The notes under the pieces: model-generated
Told to the model about the DNA's origin: nothing
Database searches by the model: none
The model's input: only the letters and a program-made list of their open reading frames with translations
Origin: UBA5972 sp002430125
GTDB lineage: Bacteria; Pseudomonadota; Alphaproteobacteria; Rhodobacterales; Rhodobacteraceae
Length of the DNA stretch: 46,202 nt
Assembly: GCA_937892915.1 (NCBI GenBank)
Contig: CALBIC010000057.1
Coordinates: forward strand, 1-46,202
Direction: 5' to 3'
Translations under genes and position numbers: made by a program
Part shown: positions 1 to 8,068 of the stretch, piece by piece
Numbering within the stretch: position 1 is the first letter of the stretch
How the letters are laid out: the number at the start of each line of letters is the position of its first letter

Positions 1-36
1 AAAGGATTTATCGATGTACTGCCGCAATCGGCGCAC

Positions 37-216
37 TTAAATCGATGTTGGCGCTGAAAAGACCTGGTCATTCGCAATGAACGCATGCACATATTCCGTG
101 CCGGCCCAAACCACGGCGGCCATAGCCATAGCTATGAAAAGGATCGACAAAAACCTGTCATTGTTTACGTCGAACAAAAGTCCGAGACCACGATATCCGA
201 AAGCGATTTGTTGCAT
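37..216 (-). CDS. Small single-pass membrane protein, function unknown
   Basis: A 59-residue open frame starts with ATG at 216 and ends with TAA at 37-39. An AAGGCAGG ribosome-binding-like sequence lies a few bases upstream of the start. About 14 polar residues precede one hydrophobic stretch (residues ~23-40, FLSILFIAMAMAAVVWAG), followed by a short polar tail, which suggests one transmembrane helix. It follows rseP on the same strand after an 80-base gap. In many proteobacteria bamA follows rseP; here this small frame comes first, and bamA, if present, lies outside the window. I do not recognise the family. The evidence for coding is the start, the RBS and the single clear helix. Confidence 0.5.
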   Translation of the reverse strand: MQQIAFGYRGLGLLFDVNNDRFLSILFIAMAMAAVVWAGTEYVHAFIANDQVFSAPTSI

Positions 217-296
217 GATGACCTGCCTTAACTGTTTTTAGTCTTGTTTCAGTTTTGGCAGGTCAATGTGGCAACACTGTGGCATTTTTGCTTTTT

Positions 297-1661
297 TCAG
301 AATAACTCAGACAACATTGGTAAAAAGCGGCATAACAGGTCGGTGGAAAGGCCAAACATCATCAGGGCCAGCACAAAGATCAGGCCGCCGGTCATCAACA
401 CATTCATTACTTTTTCATTTGGCTTGCGCCGCGCAATCGCTTCGTAGCCAAAGAACATCAAATGTCCGCCATCAAGCACCGGTATCGGGAACAAATTCAA
501 CAGGCCAATCGCCGTCGACAGAACCGCAATGAAATTGATGAAATCGGGCAGTCCCTGCGCCGCAGTGTCGCCGGCGATACCGGCCATGCCAATCGGGCCT
601 TGCAGGTTACACGCACTGATTTTGCCTTTAACCATATGCGCCAGCGCGTTCAGTGAACCGGTCATGATACCCAATGTGCGCGTGGCGCCAATTTGAAGCG
701 CCTCAATTACACTTGGCGTATAGGTCAGCGGCTCAAAGAACAAACCGCCGCTGATGCCAATAAGTACACGGCTTTTGAACCCGCCTTCCCCATCTGGAAC
801 GTCCGAGGGTTTTGCGGCAAGTTTGACCTGGCTGATTTCGCCGTCCCGCCAAATGGACAGGTCGAGTTCCTTGCCTGCCGAGGCTCCGACGACGCTTTGC
901 AACTCACTGAACGCTGTCAGTGCCTGCCCATCAATACTGAGGATGACATCGCCTTCCAGCAGGCCCGCGGCCATGGCGGCTGATTGCGGCGAGACGGTTT
1001 CGATCAATGGCAGTAATGGGAACGGACCGCGCACGAATAGTATTTCATCGCCACGTTTAACACTGTAAATCTGCTCTGGAACGACTGTGCTATACCGCGC
1101 ATATTCATATAAACCACTGTAATCCTTTATTTCCACCCCGTTTATAGACAAAATAACATCGCCGGTTTTCAGCTCGTTCACCGCATCCGGCAAAAGCTTT
1201 AACTTGCCAACTGTCGGCGTGTCAGTGGCAAGGCCCGACCATAGGACCAGCGCAAAAAACACGGCAATTGACAAAAGAAAGTTAGCAACCGGGCCTGCAA
1301 CAACCGTCAAAGCCCTTTTATAAAGCGCCGCGCCGTGAAACGACCGGTTGCGGGTTTCCGCATCCATTGCAGCTAAGGCTGAATCGTCATTGCGACTTGA
1401 CGCGTCTGCATCGCCCAAAAATTTGACATAGCCACCAAACGGAATCGCGGCCAATTGCCAGACGGTCCCGCGCTTGTCCGTCCGCGAATACAACACCTTG
1501 CCAAATCCCAGTGAAAACACCTCGGCATGGATGCCGCACCAGCGTCCGACGATATAGTGCCCATATTCGTGCACGGTTACGATCACACTTAGTGCGACGA
1601 CAAAAGCGATGACCATTGTAAACAGGCCACCGAACACGGGGATTGATCCGATCAGTTCCAC
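297..1661 (-). CDS. rseP: RseP/MmpA-type site-2 membrane zinc metalloprotease
   Basis: This inner-membrane protease performs the second (intramembrane) cut of anti-sigma factors and other membrane substrates. The HExxH zinc motif lies in the first membrane segment (H31, E32, H35, in VTVHEYGHYIVG). The third zinc ligand is expected in the LDG motif near residue 395 (PIPVLDGGHLMFF). Two PDZ-like regions lie between them, around residues 125-290; the second is clear (AAGLLEGDVILSIDG). At 454 residues it has the usual length. It is the sixth gene of the pyrH-frr-uppS-cdsA-dxr-rseP run and starts 7 bases after the dxr stop, so it is probably cotranscribed with the envelope and isoprenoid genes. 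All catalytic residues are present. Confidence 0.96.
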   Translation of the reverse strand: MELIGSIPVFGGLFTMVIAFVVALSVIVTVHEYGHYIVGRWCGIHAEVFSLGFGKVLYSRTDKRGTVWQLAAIPFGGYVKFLGDADASSRNDDSALAAMDAETRNRSFHGAALYKRALTVVAGPVANFLLSIAVFFALVLWSGLATDTPTVGKLKLLPDAVNELKTGDVILSINGVEIKDYSGLYEYARYSTVVPEQIYSVKRGDEILFVRGPFPLLPLIETVSPQSAAMAAGLLEGDVILSIDGQALTAFSELQSVVGASAGKELDLSIWRDGEISQVKLAAKPSDVPDGEGGFKSRVLIGISGGLFFEPLTYTPSVIEALQIGATRTLGIMTGSLNALAHMVKGKISACNLQGPIGMAGIAGDTAAQGLPDFINFIAVLSTAIGLLNLFPIPVLDGGHLMFFGYEAIARRKPNEKVMNVLMTGGLIFVLALMMFGLSTDLLCRFLPMLSELF

Positions 1662-1668
1662 ATTACCC

Positions 1669-2850
1669 TCAAGATGCTTTTTTCAAAGCTATTGCTTCAT
1701 TGGTTATTCTGCGCGCCGCCCTATCCGCAGCCAGCACAGTATCAAGTTCAATTGTGGCGGTTTTAAGGTTGCCACGAAGACCGCTGGTTTCAAGTGTGTG
1801 TTCGACAAAAACCGCCATATCGGTGAAAGATATCTGCCGTTGCATGAACGCCTCGAAAGTAGTTTCTTTGGCGGCATTAAACACAGCGCCGGCCAATCCA
1901 CCCGTTTCCATCACCTGCCGCGCAAGGCGAAGGGCGGGAAACCGGACCTCGTCAGGGGCTTCAAAATCCAACCGGCCTTGACGCGCTAAATCCAGAACAT
2001 CAACCGGCAACGCCCGTCGTTTCGGCCAGTTTAAGGCATACCCAATGGCAAAGCGCATATCAGGTGTTCCCATATGCGCAATGACCGACCCGTCGATATA
2101 ACTAACAAGCGAGTGGACCACAGATTGCGGGTGGATCACCACCTCGATCTTATCCGGATCGACGCCATAAAATTCTTTCGCTTCAATCATTTCCAGTGCT
2201 TTGTTAAACATGCTGGCGCTGTCAACGGATATCATCCGGCCCATATCCCAATTAGGATGCGCCAGCGCCTGCTCCGGCGTAGCTTTGGCCAGTTGCGCAG
2301 CCGTCCAATCACGAAAAGGCCCGCCCGAGGCCGTCAGGATCAGACGGCTTACACGGCTTATATCCTCACCAACCAATGCCTGAAAAATCGCCGAATGTTC
2401 GCTATCGACCGGCAGAATTCGGGCGCCGTGTTTCGCGGCGGTGGCCAACATTAACGGCCCGGCTGCCACCAGGCTTTCTTTATTCGCCAGCGCCAGAATG
2501 CCGCCATGTCTCAGCGAAATAAGACCCGGTTCAAGGCCAGCATAGCCGCCAATAGCGCTCATAGTCCAATCGGTTGGCATCGCAGCAGCTTCGGCAATCG
2601 CTGCAACACCCGCAGTAGCCAAAACCCCTGATCCTTCAAGGGCTTGCCTGAGGTCATTAAGGCAATCATCATAGGCCGTAACAGCGATTTTGGCGTGCAA
2701 CTCATGCGCTTGTTTCGCCAGCAACGCGATATTTCGCCCGCCTGTCAGCGCAACAACCTGATACGCCGCTGCCCCGCCCTGTCGGCGCAACAAATCCACC
2801 GTGTTGCACCCAATTGAGCCGGTTGACCCAAATACCGATACCCGGCGCAT
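1669..2850 (-). CDS. dxr: 1-deoxy-D-xylulose 5-phosphate reductoisomerase
   Basis: This cytoplasmic enzyme converts 1-deoxyxylulose 5-phosphate to 2-C-methylerythritol 4-phosphate with NADPH, the committed step of the MEP isoprenoid pathway. The Rossmann motif GSTGSIGC is at residues 8-15. Family signatures include PVDSEHSAIFQAL, LTASGGPFRDW and the HPNWDMG..SVDSASMFNKALEMIEA region, which carries the metal and substrate ligands. I start at ATG 2850 (MRRVSVFG), one base after the cdsA stop. The longer frame to 2865 would need a TTG start inside cdsA and adds five residues not expected in this family. Length is 393 residues, normal. The tight spacing to cdsA implies translational coupling. Confidence 0.97.
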   Translation of the reverse strand: MRRVSVFGSTGSIGCNTVDLLRRQGGAAAYQVVALTGGRNIALLAKQAHELHAKIAVTAYDDCLNDLRQALEGSGVLATAGVAAIAEAAAMPTDWTMSAIGGYAGLEPGLISLRHGGILALANKESLVAAGPLMLATAAKHGARILPVDSEHSAIFQALVGEDISRVSRLILTASGGPFRDWTAAQLAKATPEQALAHPNWDMGRMISVDSASMFNKALEMIEAKEFYGVDPDKIEVVIHPQSVVHSLVSYIDGSVIAHMGTPDMRFAIGYALNWPKRRALPVDVLDLARQGRLDFEAPDEVRFPALRLARQVMETGGLAGAVFNAAKETTFEAFMQRQISFTDMAVFVEHTLETSGLRGNLKTATIELDTVLAADRAARRITNEAIALKKAS

Positions 2851-2851
2851 A

Positions 2852-3649
2852 TCACATTTTTCCAACTGGAAGGCCCAACAAGAACCAGATCGGGATCAGC
2901 AACAAAGCGGCCCCGATGAGTGCGTCAAACCGGTCAAGAAACCCGCCATGCCCCGGAATAAGGTTCGAGGCATCCTTGACCCCGGCATGTCGCTTAATCG
3001 CACTTTCAACCATATCGCCCGCTTGCGCTGCCACCGACAACAGAACGCTTAACCAGATCACCCTGACATCGCCATATCCCAGCCAAACAAAAACGCCTGC
3101 AACCGCACCAGCCAAAGCCCAACCACCCAACGTACCTGACCAGGTTTTCTTTGGACTTATGCGCGGTAAAATCTTCGGCCCGCCCAGTATGCGGCCAAAG
3201 AAATAGCCGCCGACATCCGATGCGATTACAACCAAAATCACCCACAACGTCGCCGGCAAACCACTTTGGAGCCGGACCACAATCAGCGCCAGAACCGCCA
3301 AAATAATTGCAACGCTATAGCCAAAAAACAGACGTTTTCCCTTGGGCACCATGGCAGCACCTATCAACGGCGCCAACAGCAACCCGGAAAACGAGAAATA
3401 AGATACCTCGAACGCCACCCACAGAACCGAAGCTCCTGCGACCACGCCCAACATCGCCAGCAATGTAGGTTGCAGTTCCGGGTGCAACATCCGCATCAAT
3501 TCGCCGATCATCAGGCCAGATGCCACAACCATCAGGCCCAAAAACACTGGTCCGCCAACCCAAATCGCGCCGATTCCGATAACAGCCATGACTATGGCCG
3601 ACAGGATACGCACCTTAAGATCCTGAAAACTACCAACTGCGGCGTTCAT
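2852..3649 (-). CDS. cdsA: Phosphatidate cytidylyltransferase (CDP-diacylglycerol synthase)
   Basis: This integral membrane enzyme makes CDP-diacylglycerol from phosphatidate and CTP, the precursor of all phospholipids. The 265-residue protein is mostly hydrophobic, with about seven to eight membrane segments. It ends in the family signature around residues 218-245 (KRHAGVKD, then NLIPGHGGFLDRFDALI), whose aspartates bind metal. Its ATG overlaps the uppS stop as ATGA at 3646-3649, and dxr starts one base beyond its own stop, so it is locked into the operon by coupling on both sides. The order uppS-cdsA-dxr is widely conserved in proteobacteria. Confidence 0.96.
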   Translation of the reverse strand: MNAAVGSFQDLKVRILSAIVMAVIGIGAIWVGGPVFLGLMVVASGLMIGELMRMLHPELQPTLLAMLGVVAGASVLWVAFEVSYFSFSGLLLAPLIGAAMVPKGKRLFFGYSVAIILAVLALIVVRLQSGLPATLWVILVVIASDVGGYFFGRILGGPKILPRISPKKTWSGTLGGWALAGAVAGVFVWLGYGDVRVIWLSVLLSVAAQAGDMVESAIKRHAGVKDASNLIPGHGGFLDRFDALIGAALLLIPIWFLLGLPVGKM

Positions 3650-4383
3650 CCCGCGACCGCGCCGTAACGGCGATGACGATTGCCGACCCCAAGCACGATA
3701 TCGGCAAAATCATCGGCGGTAAAATCCGGCCAAAGGGTCGGGACAAATTCGTATTCCGCATAGGCCGATTGCCACAGCAGGAAGTTTGAAATGCGCTTTT
3801 CGCCGGATGTGCGGATCACCAGATCCGGATCAGGTAAGTATCTGGTATCAAGATAAAAGCCCACGCTTTCATCGGTGATATCACGAGGAGCAACATTGCC
3901 AACCGCCACATCCTCGGCCAGCAGGCGCATCGCGCGGGTCAACTCGTCGCGCCCACCATAATTCAGGGCAATCGTCAGGTTCAGATGTTCGTTCAGCGCG
4001 GTCTTTTCTTCAAGCCCCGCCATCATGTCGATCAGTTTTGGATCAAGCCGCGTCCGGTCGCCGATGAACCTGACGCGCACCTTGTTTTTATGAAGCTTGT
4101 TGGCCTCTTTTACGATGTAGCGACGAAAAAGCGACATCAGTCCGGCTACTTCGGTTTCCGCGCGTTTCCAGTTTTCCGTGGAAAATGCGAACAAGGTCAA
4201 ATACTTGACGCCAATATCCGGACAAAGATCAACGATTTTGTGAACGCGCTCGGCACCTTTGCGATGCCCAACCAACCTAGGCAATCCGCGTCGGGTCGCC
4301 CACCGGCCATTGCCATCCATAATAATGGCGACATGCTTGATTTTGCGCGGGGTTTCGGTATCTGCTGTCAAAACATGCCTCAT
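3646..4383 (-). CDS. uppS: Undecaprenyl diphosphate synthase (cis-prenyltransferase)
   Basis: This enzyme condenses isopentenyl diphosphates onto farnesyl diphosphate in cis to give C55-PP, the lipid carrier for peptidoglycan and other wall polymers. The catalytic Asp lies in IIMDGNGRWA (residues ~20-29). The substrate-binding region follows (GHRKGAERV), and the C-terminal signature RTSGEKRISNFLLWQSAYAE contains the essential arginine, serine and glutamate. Length 245 is typical. It lies 23 bases after frr and overlaps cdsA by four bases. Placing it beside dxr and cdsA groups isoprenoid, carrier-lipid and phospholipid supply in one transcript. Confidence 0.97.
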   Translation of the reverse strand: MRHVLTADTETPRKIKHVAIIMDGNGRWATRRGLPRLVGHRKGAERVHKIVDLCPDIGVKYLTLFAFSTENWKRAETEVAGLMSLFRRYIVKEANKLHKNKVRVRFIGDRTRLDPKLIDMMAGLEEKTALNEHLNLTIALNYGGRDELTRAMRLLAEDVAVGNVAPRDITDESVGFYLDTRYLPDPDLVIRTSGEKRISNFLLWQSAYAEYEFVPTLWPDFTADDFADIVLGVGNRHRRYGAVAG

Positions 4384-4406
4384 TTGACTGTTACGCGTGA
4401 AGTCGC

Positions 4407-4970
4407 TTAAACTTGCATGATCTCTTCTTGTTTATGATCAAGTGCTGCGTCGATAGCAGCAATCTTTTTGTCTGTGATCGATTGTATCTCGTCAGACCAG
4501 ATTTTCTGGTCATCCTCGCCCATACCATCGACCTTGGCCTTTTTGATCTGGTCCATCCCGTCGCGGCGCACGTTTCTGATCGAAACCCGCGCGCTTTCAG
4601 CATATTGGGCGGCTACCCGCGTCAGGTCGCGGCGGCGTTCTTCGTTTAATTCTGGTATTGGCATGCGCAAAACCGTGCCGTCCATCACCGGGTTCAACCC
4701 CAAACCGGAATTGCGGATCGCCTTGTCCACGGCAACAACCATCGCCTTATCCCAGACATTTATCGTCACCATCCGGGGTTCCGGGACGTTCACCGTTCCG
4801 ACCTGATTGATCGGCATCATCGCGCCATATGCATCCACCATCACGGGATCCAACATCGAGGCAGTCGCCCGACCGGTTCTGAGAGACGAAAATTCACTGC
4901 GCAATGCGGCCAGAGCACCGTCCATACGGCGTTCCAGATCATCAAGATCGATTTCTATATCATCTGCCAT
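4407..4970 (-). CDS. frr: Ribosome recycling factor
   Basis: This cytoplasmic factor, with EF-G, splits the post-termination ribosome. The 187-residue sequence shows the family pattern: an acidic N-terminal helix (DLERRMDGALAALRSEF), the LRTGRA motif, the domain-II strand region (MMPINQVGTVNVPEPRM), and the C-terminal helices with LTEERR-like PELNEERRRDLTRVA and IRNVRRDGMDQIKK. It starts at ATG 4970, 34 bases after the pyrH stop. The pyrH-frr pair is among the best conserved gene neighbourhoods in bacteria, which supports both calls. Confidence 0.97.
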   Translation of the reverse strand: MADDIEIDLDDLERRMDGALAALRSEFSSLRTGRATASMLDPVMVDAYGAMMPINQVGTVNVPEPRMVTINVWDKAMVVAVDKAIRNSGLGLNPVMDGTVLRMPIPELNEERRRDLTRVAAQYAESARVSIRNVRRDGMDQIKKAKVDGMGEDDQKIWSDEIQSITDKKIAAIDAALDHKQEEIMQV

Positions 4971-5004
4971 ACTGTCCGATGCCCCGTTTTTGTTTATTTA
5001 AACC

Positions 5005-5742
5005 CTATTCAACGACGGTTGTATAGGTGCCCTCGCCCCTGAGAATGCCCGCCAATCCACCCGGTTCGTTCAGCGAAAACACGATGATCGGCAGCTTGTT
5101 GTCCCTGGCCAGTGCAATTGCTGACGCATCCATTACCTTCAGGTTCTTCTGCAAAAACTCGTCATACGAAATTGTCGTATAGCGTTTTGCATCCGGGTTC
5201 TTGCGTGGATCGCTGTCATAGACGCCGTCTACACCAGTTCCCTTGAAGATTGCCTCGCAATTCATTTCGCTGGCGCGCAACGTGGCGGCTGTGTCGGTTG
5301 TAAAATATGGGTTGCCGGTACCGGCCGCAAATATACAGACCCGGCCTTTTTCCAAATGGCGCACCGCGCGGCGGCGAATATATGGCTCGCATACCTGATC
5401 CATTGGAATGGCCGAGATGACGCGGGTGAACACTTTCAGGCTTTCAAGTGCGCCTTGCATAGCCAACGCATTCATCACGGTCGCAAGCATCCCCATATAG
5501 TCGGCGGTTGTGCGCTCCATTCCCTGTGCGCTGCCCTGCAGGCCGCGAAAAATGTTACCGCCCCCGATCACAAGGCAAATTTCAACTCCCATATCGTGCA
5601 CATCTTTGATTTCACGGGCAATTCTTTCAACCGTTGGTGGATGCAGCCCATAACCCTGCGGCCCCATCAAAGCCTCGCCCGAGATTTTTATCAGCACCCG
5701 TTTGTAATTCGTTTTTTTGGGGGGGGCTACTGCCTCGGTCAT
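5005..5742 (-). CDS. pyrH: UMP kinase
   Basis: This enzyme phosphorylates UMP to UDP with ATP and belongs to the amino-acid-kinase fold. Visible motifs are KRVLIKISGEAL (phosphate binding, residues ~14-25), LVIGGGNIFRG (residues ~59-69), and the nucleotide-binding FAAGTGNPYFTTDTAA. A late DNKLPIIVFSLNEPGG strand completes the fold. Length 245 is normal. The ATG at 5742 is preceded by AAGGAGAG, a strong RBS. It is the first gene of the minus-strand operon. The 155-base gap to the divergent miaA must hold its promoter. In many bacteria rpsB-tsf precede pyrH; here miaA occupies that side on the other strand. Confidence 0.97.
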   Translation of the reverse strand: MTEAVAPPKKTNYKRVLIKISGEALMGPQGYGLHPPTVERIAREIKDVHDMGVEICLVIGGGNIFRGLQGSAQGMERTTADYMGMLATVMNALAMQGALESLKVFTRVISAIPMDQVCEPYIRRRAVRHLEKGRVCIFAAGTGNPYFTTDTAATLRASEMNCEAIFKGTGVDGVYDSDPRKNPDAKRYTTISYDEFLQKNLKVMDASAIALARDNKLPIIVFSLNEPGGLAGILRGEGTYTTVVE

Positions 5743-5897
5743 TTACGACTCTCCTTGGTCATTTTTCGCTTGGCGCGCAAAATGTCTTAAAGTCGCGCGG
5801 GTTTCAATGTTAAAGGGCCTATCATCATTGCAAATATCCCAATGCGGGCGGAAAACCGCAGGTAAAACGGATATTTCAGGGGCGCAAAGGCAAAAAA

Positions 5898-6788
5898 GTG
5901 GACTGGCTCAAGCAAATCCAACCAAACCAACCGATTTTGTTGGCCGGACCGACCGCATCGGGAAAATCTGCAATGGCACTGGAGATTGCAGCGCGATTTG
6001 ACGGCATCGTCGTTAATGCCGATGCCTTGCAGGTCTACGATTGCTGGCAGGTCCTGACCGCACGCCCATCAGCGACGGATCTGGCGCAGGCCCTGCACTT
6101 GCTTTATGGCCACGTTGGGCGTGATCAAGCCTATTCCGTTGGACACTGGTTGCGCGAAGTCACTGAAATCTTGAAGACGACCCCGAACCGGTCGGTTATC
6201 ATTACCGGCGGCACCGGCTTATATTTCACGGCTTTGGTTGACGGTCTGGCCGAAATTCCGGAAATTGATGCGGCCACCCGTAATCTTGCCAATCAACGCA
6301 TGAATGATGCCGGGCACACCGGTCTGCTGGATGATCTCATCGCGTCCGACCCAAAAACCGTCGCGCGGATTGACACGTTAAACCCGGTTCGTATTCAACG
6401 CGCCTGGGAAGTTTACACGGCAACGGGAAAAGGTCTTGCGGATTGGCAAGACAGCACGCCACCGCCATTGTTGCCGCTCCTGCCCAGCAATGCCTTCGTT
6501 TTGAACGCCCCAAAAGAATGGCTGACGCCCCGCATAAACACCCGGTTTGACACGATGCTGGAACGCGGCGCGCTTGCGGAGTGTCGCGCCAACCTGCCCA
6601 ATTGGAATCCTCAATCCGCAGCGGCCAAGGCCATAGGTGCGGCGGAATTGATGTCTTATCTAAAAGGCGACATCACCTTACCGCAGGCGATCGAGGCTGC
6701 GACAATCGCCACACGTCAATATGCCAAACGCCAACGCAGTTGGTTTCGGGCACGTCTTAAAAACTGGACATGGATTGATGCCACCTAG
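5898..6788 (+). CDS. miaA: tRNA dimethylallyltransferase
   Basis: MiaA transfers the dimethylallyl group of DMAPP to A37 of tRNAs that read codons starting with U. The P-loop GPTASGKSA is at residues ~17-25. The DxxQVY substrate motif appears as DALQVYD (most homologs have DSMQVY). The ITGGTGLYFTAL signature follows near residue 101, and ATRQYAKRQRSWFR closes the family pattern near the C-terminus. Length is 296. The start is GTG at 5898, chosen because it precedes the P-loop by the usual distance and has AAAGG/AGGGG upstream. It diverges from pyrH. DMAPP comes from the MEP pathway whose dxr lies nearby. Confidence 0.95.
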   Translation: MDWLKQIQPNQPILLAGPTASGKSAMALEIAARFDGIVVNADALQVYDCWQVLTARPSATDLAQALHLLYGHVGRDQAYSVGHWLREVTEILKTTPNRSVIITGGTGLYFTALVDGLAEIPEIDAATRNLANQRMNDAGHTGLLDDLIASDPKTVARIDTLNPVRIQRAWEVYTATGKGLADWQDSTPPPLLPLLPSNAFVLNAPKEWLTPRINTRFDTMLERGALAECRANLPNWNPQSAAAKAIGAAELMSYLKGDITLPQAIEAATIATRQYAKRQRSWFRARLKNWTWIDAT

Positions 6789-6887
6789 GAAACACAGGCA
6801 AATCACCACTTATAACCGATGCAACCGACTTGAGTTTCTTACGTATGCGGCATAGGCCTAATGCGGGGGGCAAACGGATTACAACCT

Positions 6888-6983
6888 ATGCGTGCTTTGA
6901 AGATTCAACCGGACTTCGCCGAAGTTACGCCGGGGCTGAAAGCTGAAAAGCCCAAAGTGCGGATCATTCAACTGGCCTCATAA
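6888..6983 (+). pseudogene. Detached 5' end of the AraC-type regulator gene
   Basis: An ATG at 6888 opens a 31-residue frame (MRALKIQPDFAEVTPGLKAE...) that ends at TAA 6981-6983 after the words IIQLAS. Reading through that stop, the same frame continues as LRAQQSHICYRITRGQG directly into the AraC-type sensor domain of the gene at 7068. The peptide looks like the N-terminus of the same protein. The simplest reading is one regulator gene (6888-7742) broken by a nonsense codon or small compensating indels near 6981-6993. No good RBS precedes ATG 6888. I could not compare it with intact homologs. Confidence 0.55.
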
Positions 6984-7067
6984 ATTCGCCTAAATCCTTG
7001 GAGTATCAATGGCCTGCGCGCACAGCAAAGCCACATTTGTTACAGGATTACCCGTGGTCAAGGTCGT

Positions 7068-7742
7068 TTGGAAATCAATAGCGAATTCAAAGGTTTTGGC
7101 CCGAATACACTGATTAGCCTGCCTGCCAATACAATTCACGCGCTCCAGTTTGGCGCGAATACGCATGGGTTTGCAGTCTATCTGCATCCTGACATGACGG
7201 TACTGTTGGCCGAAGTGCCTTGCATCATTCGGGCGACAACGATTGCCGATCAAGGCCTAATGGCCGCGTATTTTGAACATGTTTCGACGGAATTACTCTA
7301 TGCCAAACCCGGATATGAACATGCAAAGGAAAGCTATCTGACACTGTTGAGTGTCTGGATTGAGCGGCACAATACCGAAGGCTGCTGGATCGAAGGCCGC
7401 CCCGACACCAAGGCGCAGAAAATTTTGGCTAACTTTCTGACCCTACTCGAAAAGGATTTTCGCCAAACCCATTCCGTGACCTATTACGCCGATGCGATGG
7501 GCATCACGACAACCCATCTGACACGACTATGCAGGCAGTATTTCCACTGCCCGACATCCGAAATGGTCCGCGACCGTTTGATGCTTGAAGCACGTGCGTT
7601 ATTGCAGGAAACCGACTTTACGGAATCCGAAGTCGCGACCAGCTTGGGCAACGGCTTAACGGGACATTTTGTACGCCAGTTTTTTGACTATATTGGCCAA
7701 TTCCCAAATGAATACCGTCAACCAAACGTCACTGTTACCTGA
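7068..7742 (+). CDS. AraC-family transcriptional regulator, probably N-terminally truncated
   Basis: The first ~75 residues match the second half of an AraC-type cupin sensor domain (FGPNTLISLPANTIHALQF). The C-terminal ~95 residues carry the double helix-turn-helix (YYADAMGITTTHLTRLCRQYF, then SEVATSLGNGLTGHFVRQFFDYIGQFPNEYR). Length from TTG 7068 is 224, whereas full AraC regulators of this type run about 270-300. The frame is open back to 6984, but only TTG 7068 and CTG 7014 could serve as starts, and neither has a strong RBS. The upstream in-frame stop therefore suggests a damaged gene or a product that keeps mainly its DNA-binding half. It precedes the ABC importer at 8069 and may once have controlled it. 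Confidence 0.7.
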   Translation: MEINSEFKGFGPNTLISLPANTIHALQFGANTHGFAVYLHPDMTVLLAEVPCIIRATTIADQGLMAAYFEHVSTELLYAKPGYEHAKESYLTLLSVWIERHNTEGCWIEGRPDTKAQKILANFLTLLEKDFRQTHSVTYYADAMGITTTHLTRLCRQYFHCPTSEMVRDRLMLEARALLQETDFTESEVATSLGNGLTGHFVRQFFDYIGQFPNEYRQPNVTVT

Positions 7743-7832
7743 GCAGTCTCTGCCGGAATCCGCCCAAATCACAAGCATTTGTAAGCAAATTTTGAGTTGT
7801 CGCCGTAACAAGGCTTGACTCATTGGGTCTTA

Positions 7833-7849
7833 GCCCTGACGATCAGGGC
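7833..7849. promoter_or_regulatory. Perfect 7-bp inverted repeat upstream of ABC importer
   Basis: GCCCTGA-cga-TCAGGGC lies in the 326-base stretch between the AraC-type gene and the binding-protein gene at 8069. A TTGACT -35-like hexamer sits just before it (about 7814-7819). There is no T-run, so a terminator is unlikely; an operator is the better guess. No open frame was seen in the stretch. Confidence 0.35.
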
Positions 7850-7893
7850 GATGTTAACATGCCCGATTGAATTCGTATCCCATGCCTGCGCTG

Positions 7894-7919
7894 TTGGTCG
7901 ACCTGCAAGGTCAAACCAG
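7894..7919. promoter_or_regulatory. Second dyad upstream of ABC importer
   Basis: The core GACCT-gca-AGGTC (7900-7912) is extended outwards by TGGT and ACCA arms with a one- to two-base offset. It lies in the same leader as the 7833 dyad, about 150 bases before the binding-protein start. It could be a regulator site or a leader hairpin; the sequence alone does not decide. Confidence 0.3.
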
Positions 7920-8068
7920 TCGACGCGATCTACACGGCAACCAGAACATCCGAACGTAAATGCAACGCGGCGCGTGTCGCAGATCTAACAATAGTTGTCG
8001 CAAGTATGTTAGGACAACGATCAGCAAGACGTAACAATCAAAAGACTAGGTCTAAAAGGGAGTATCAA

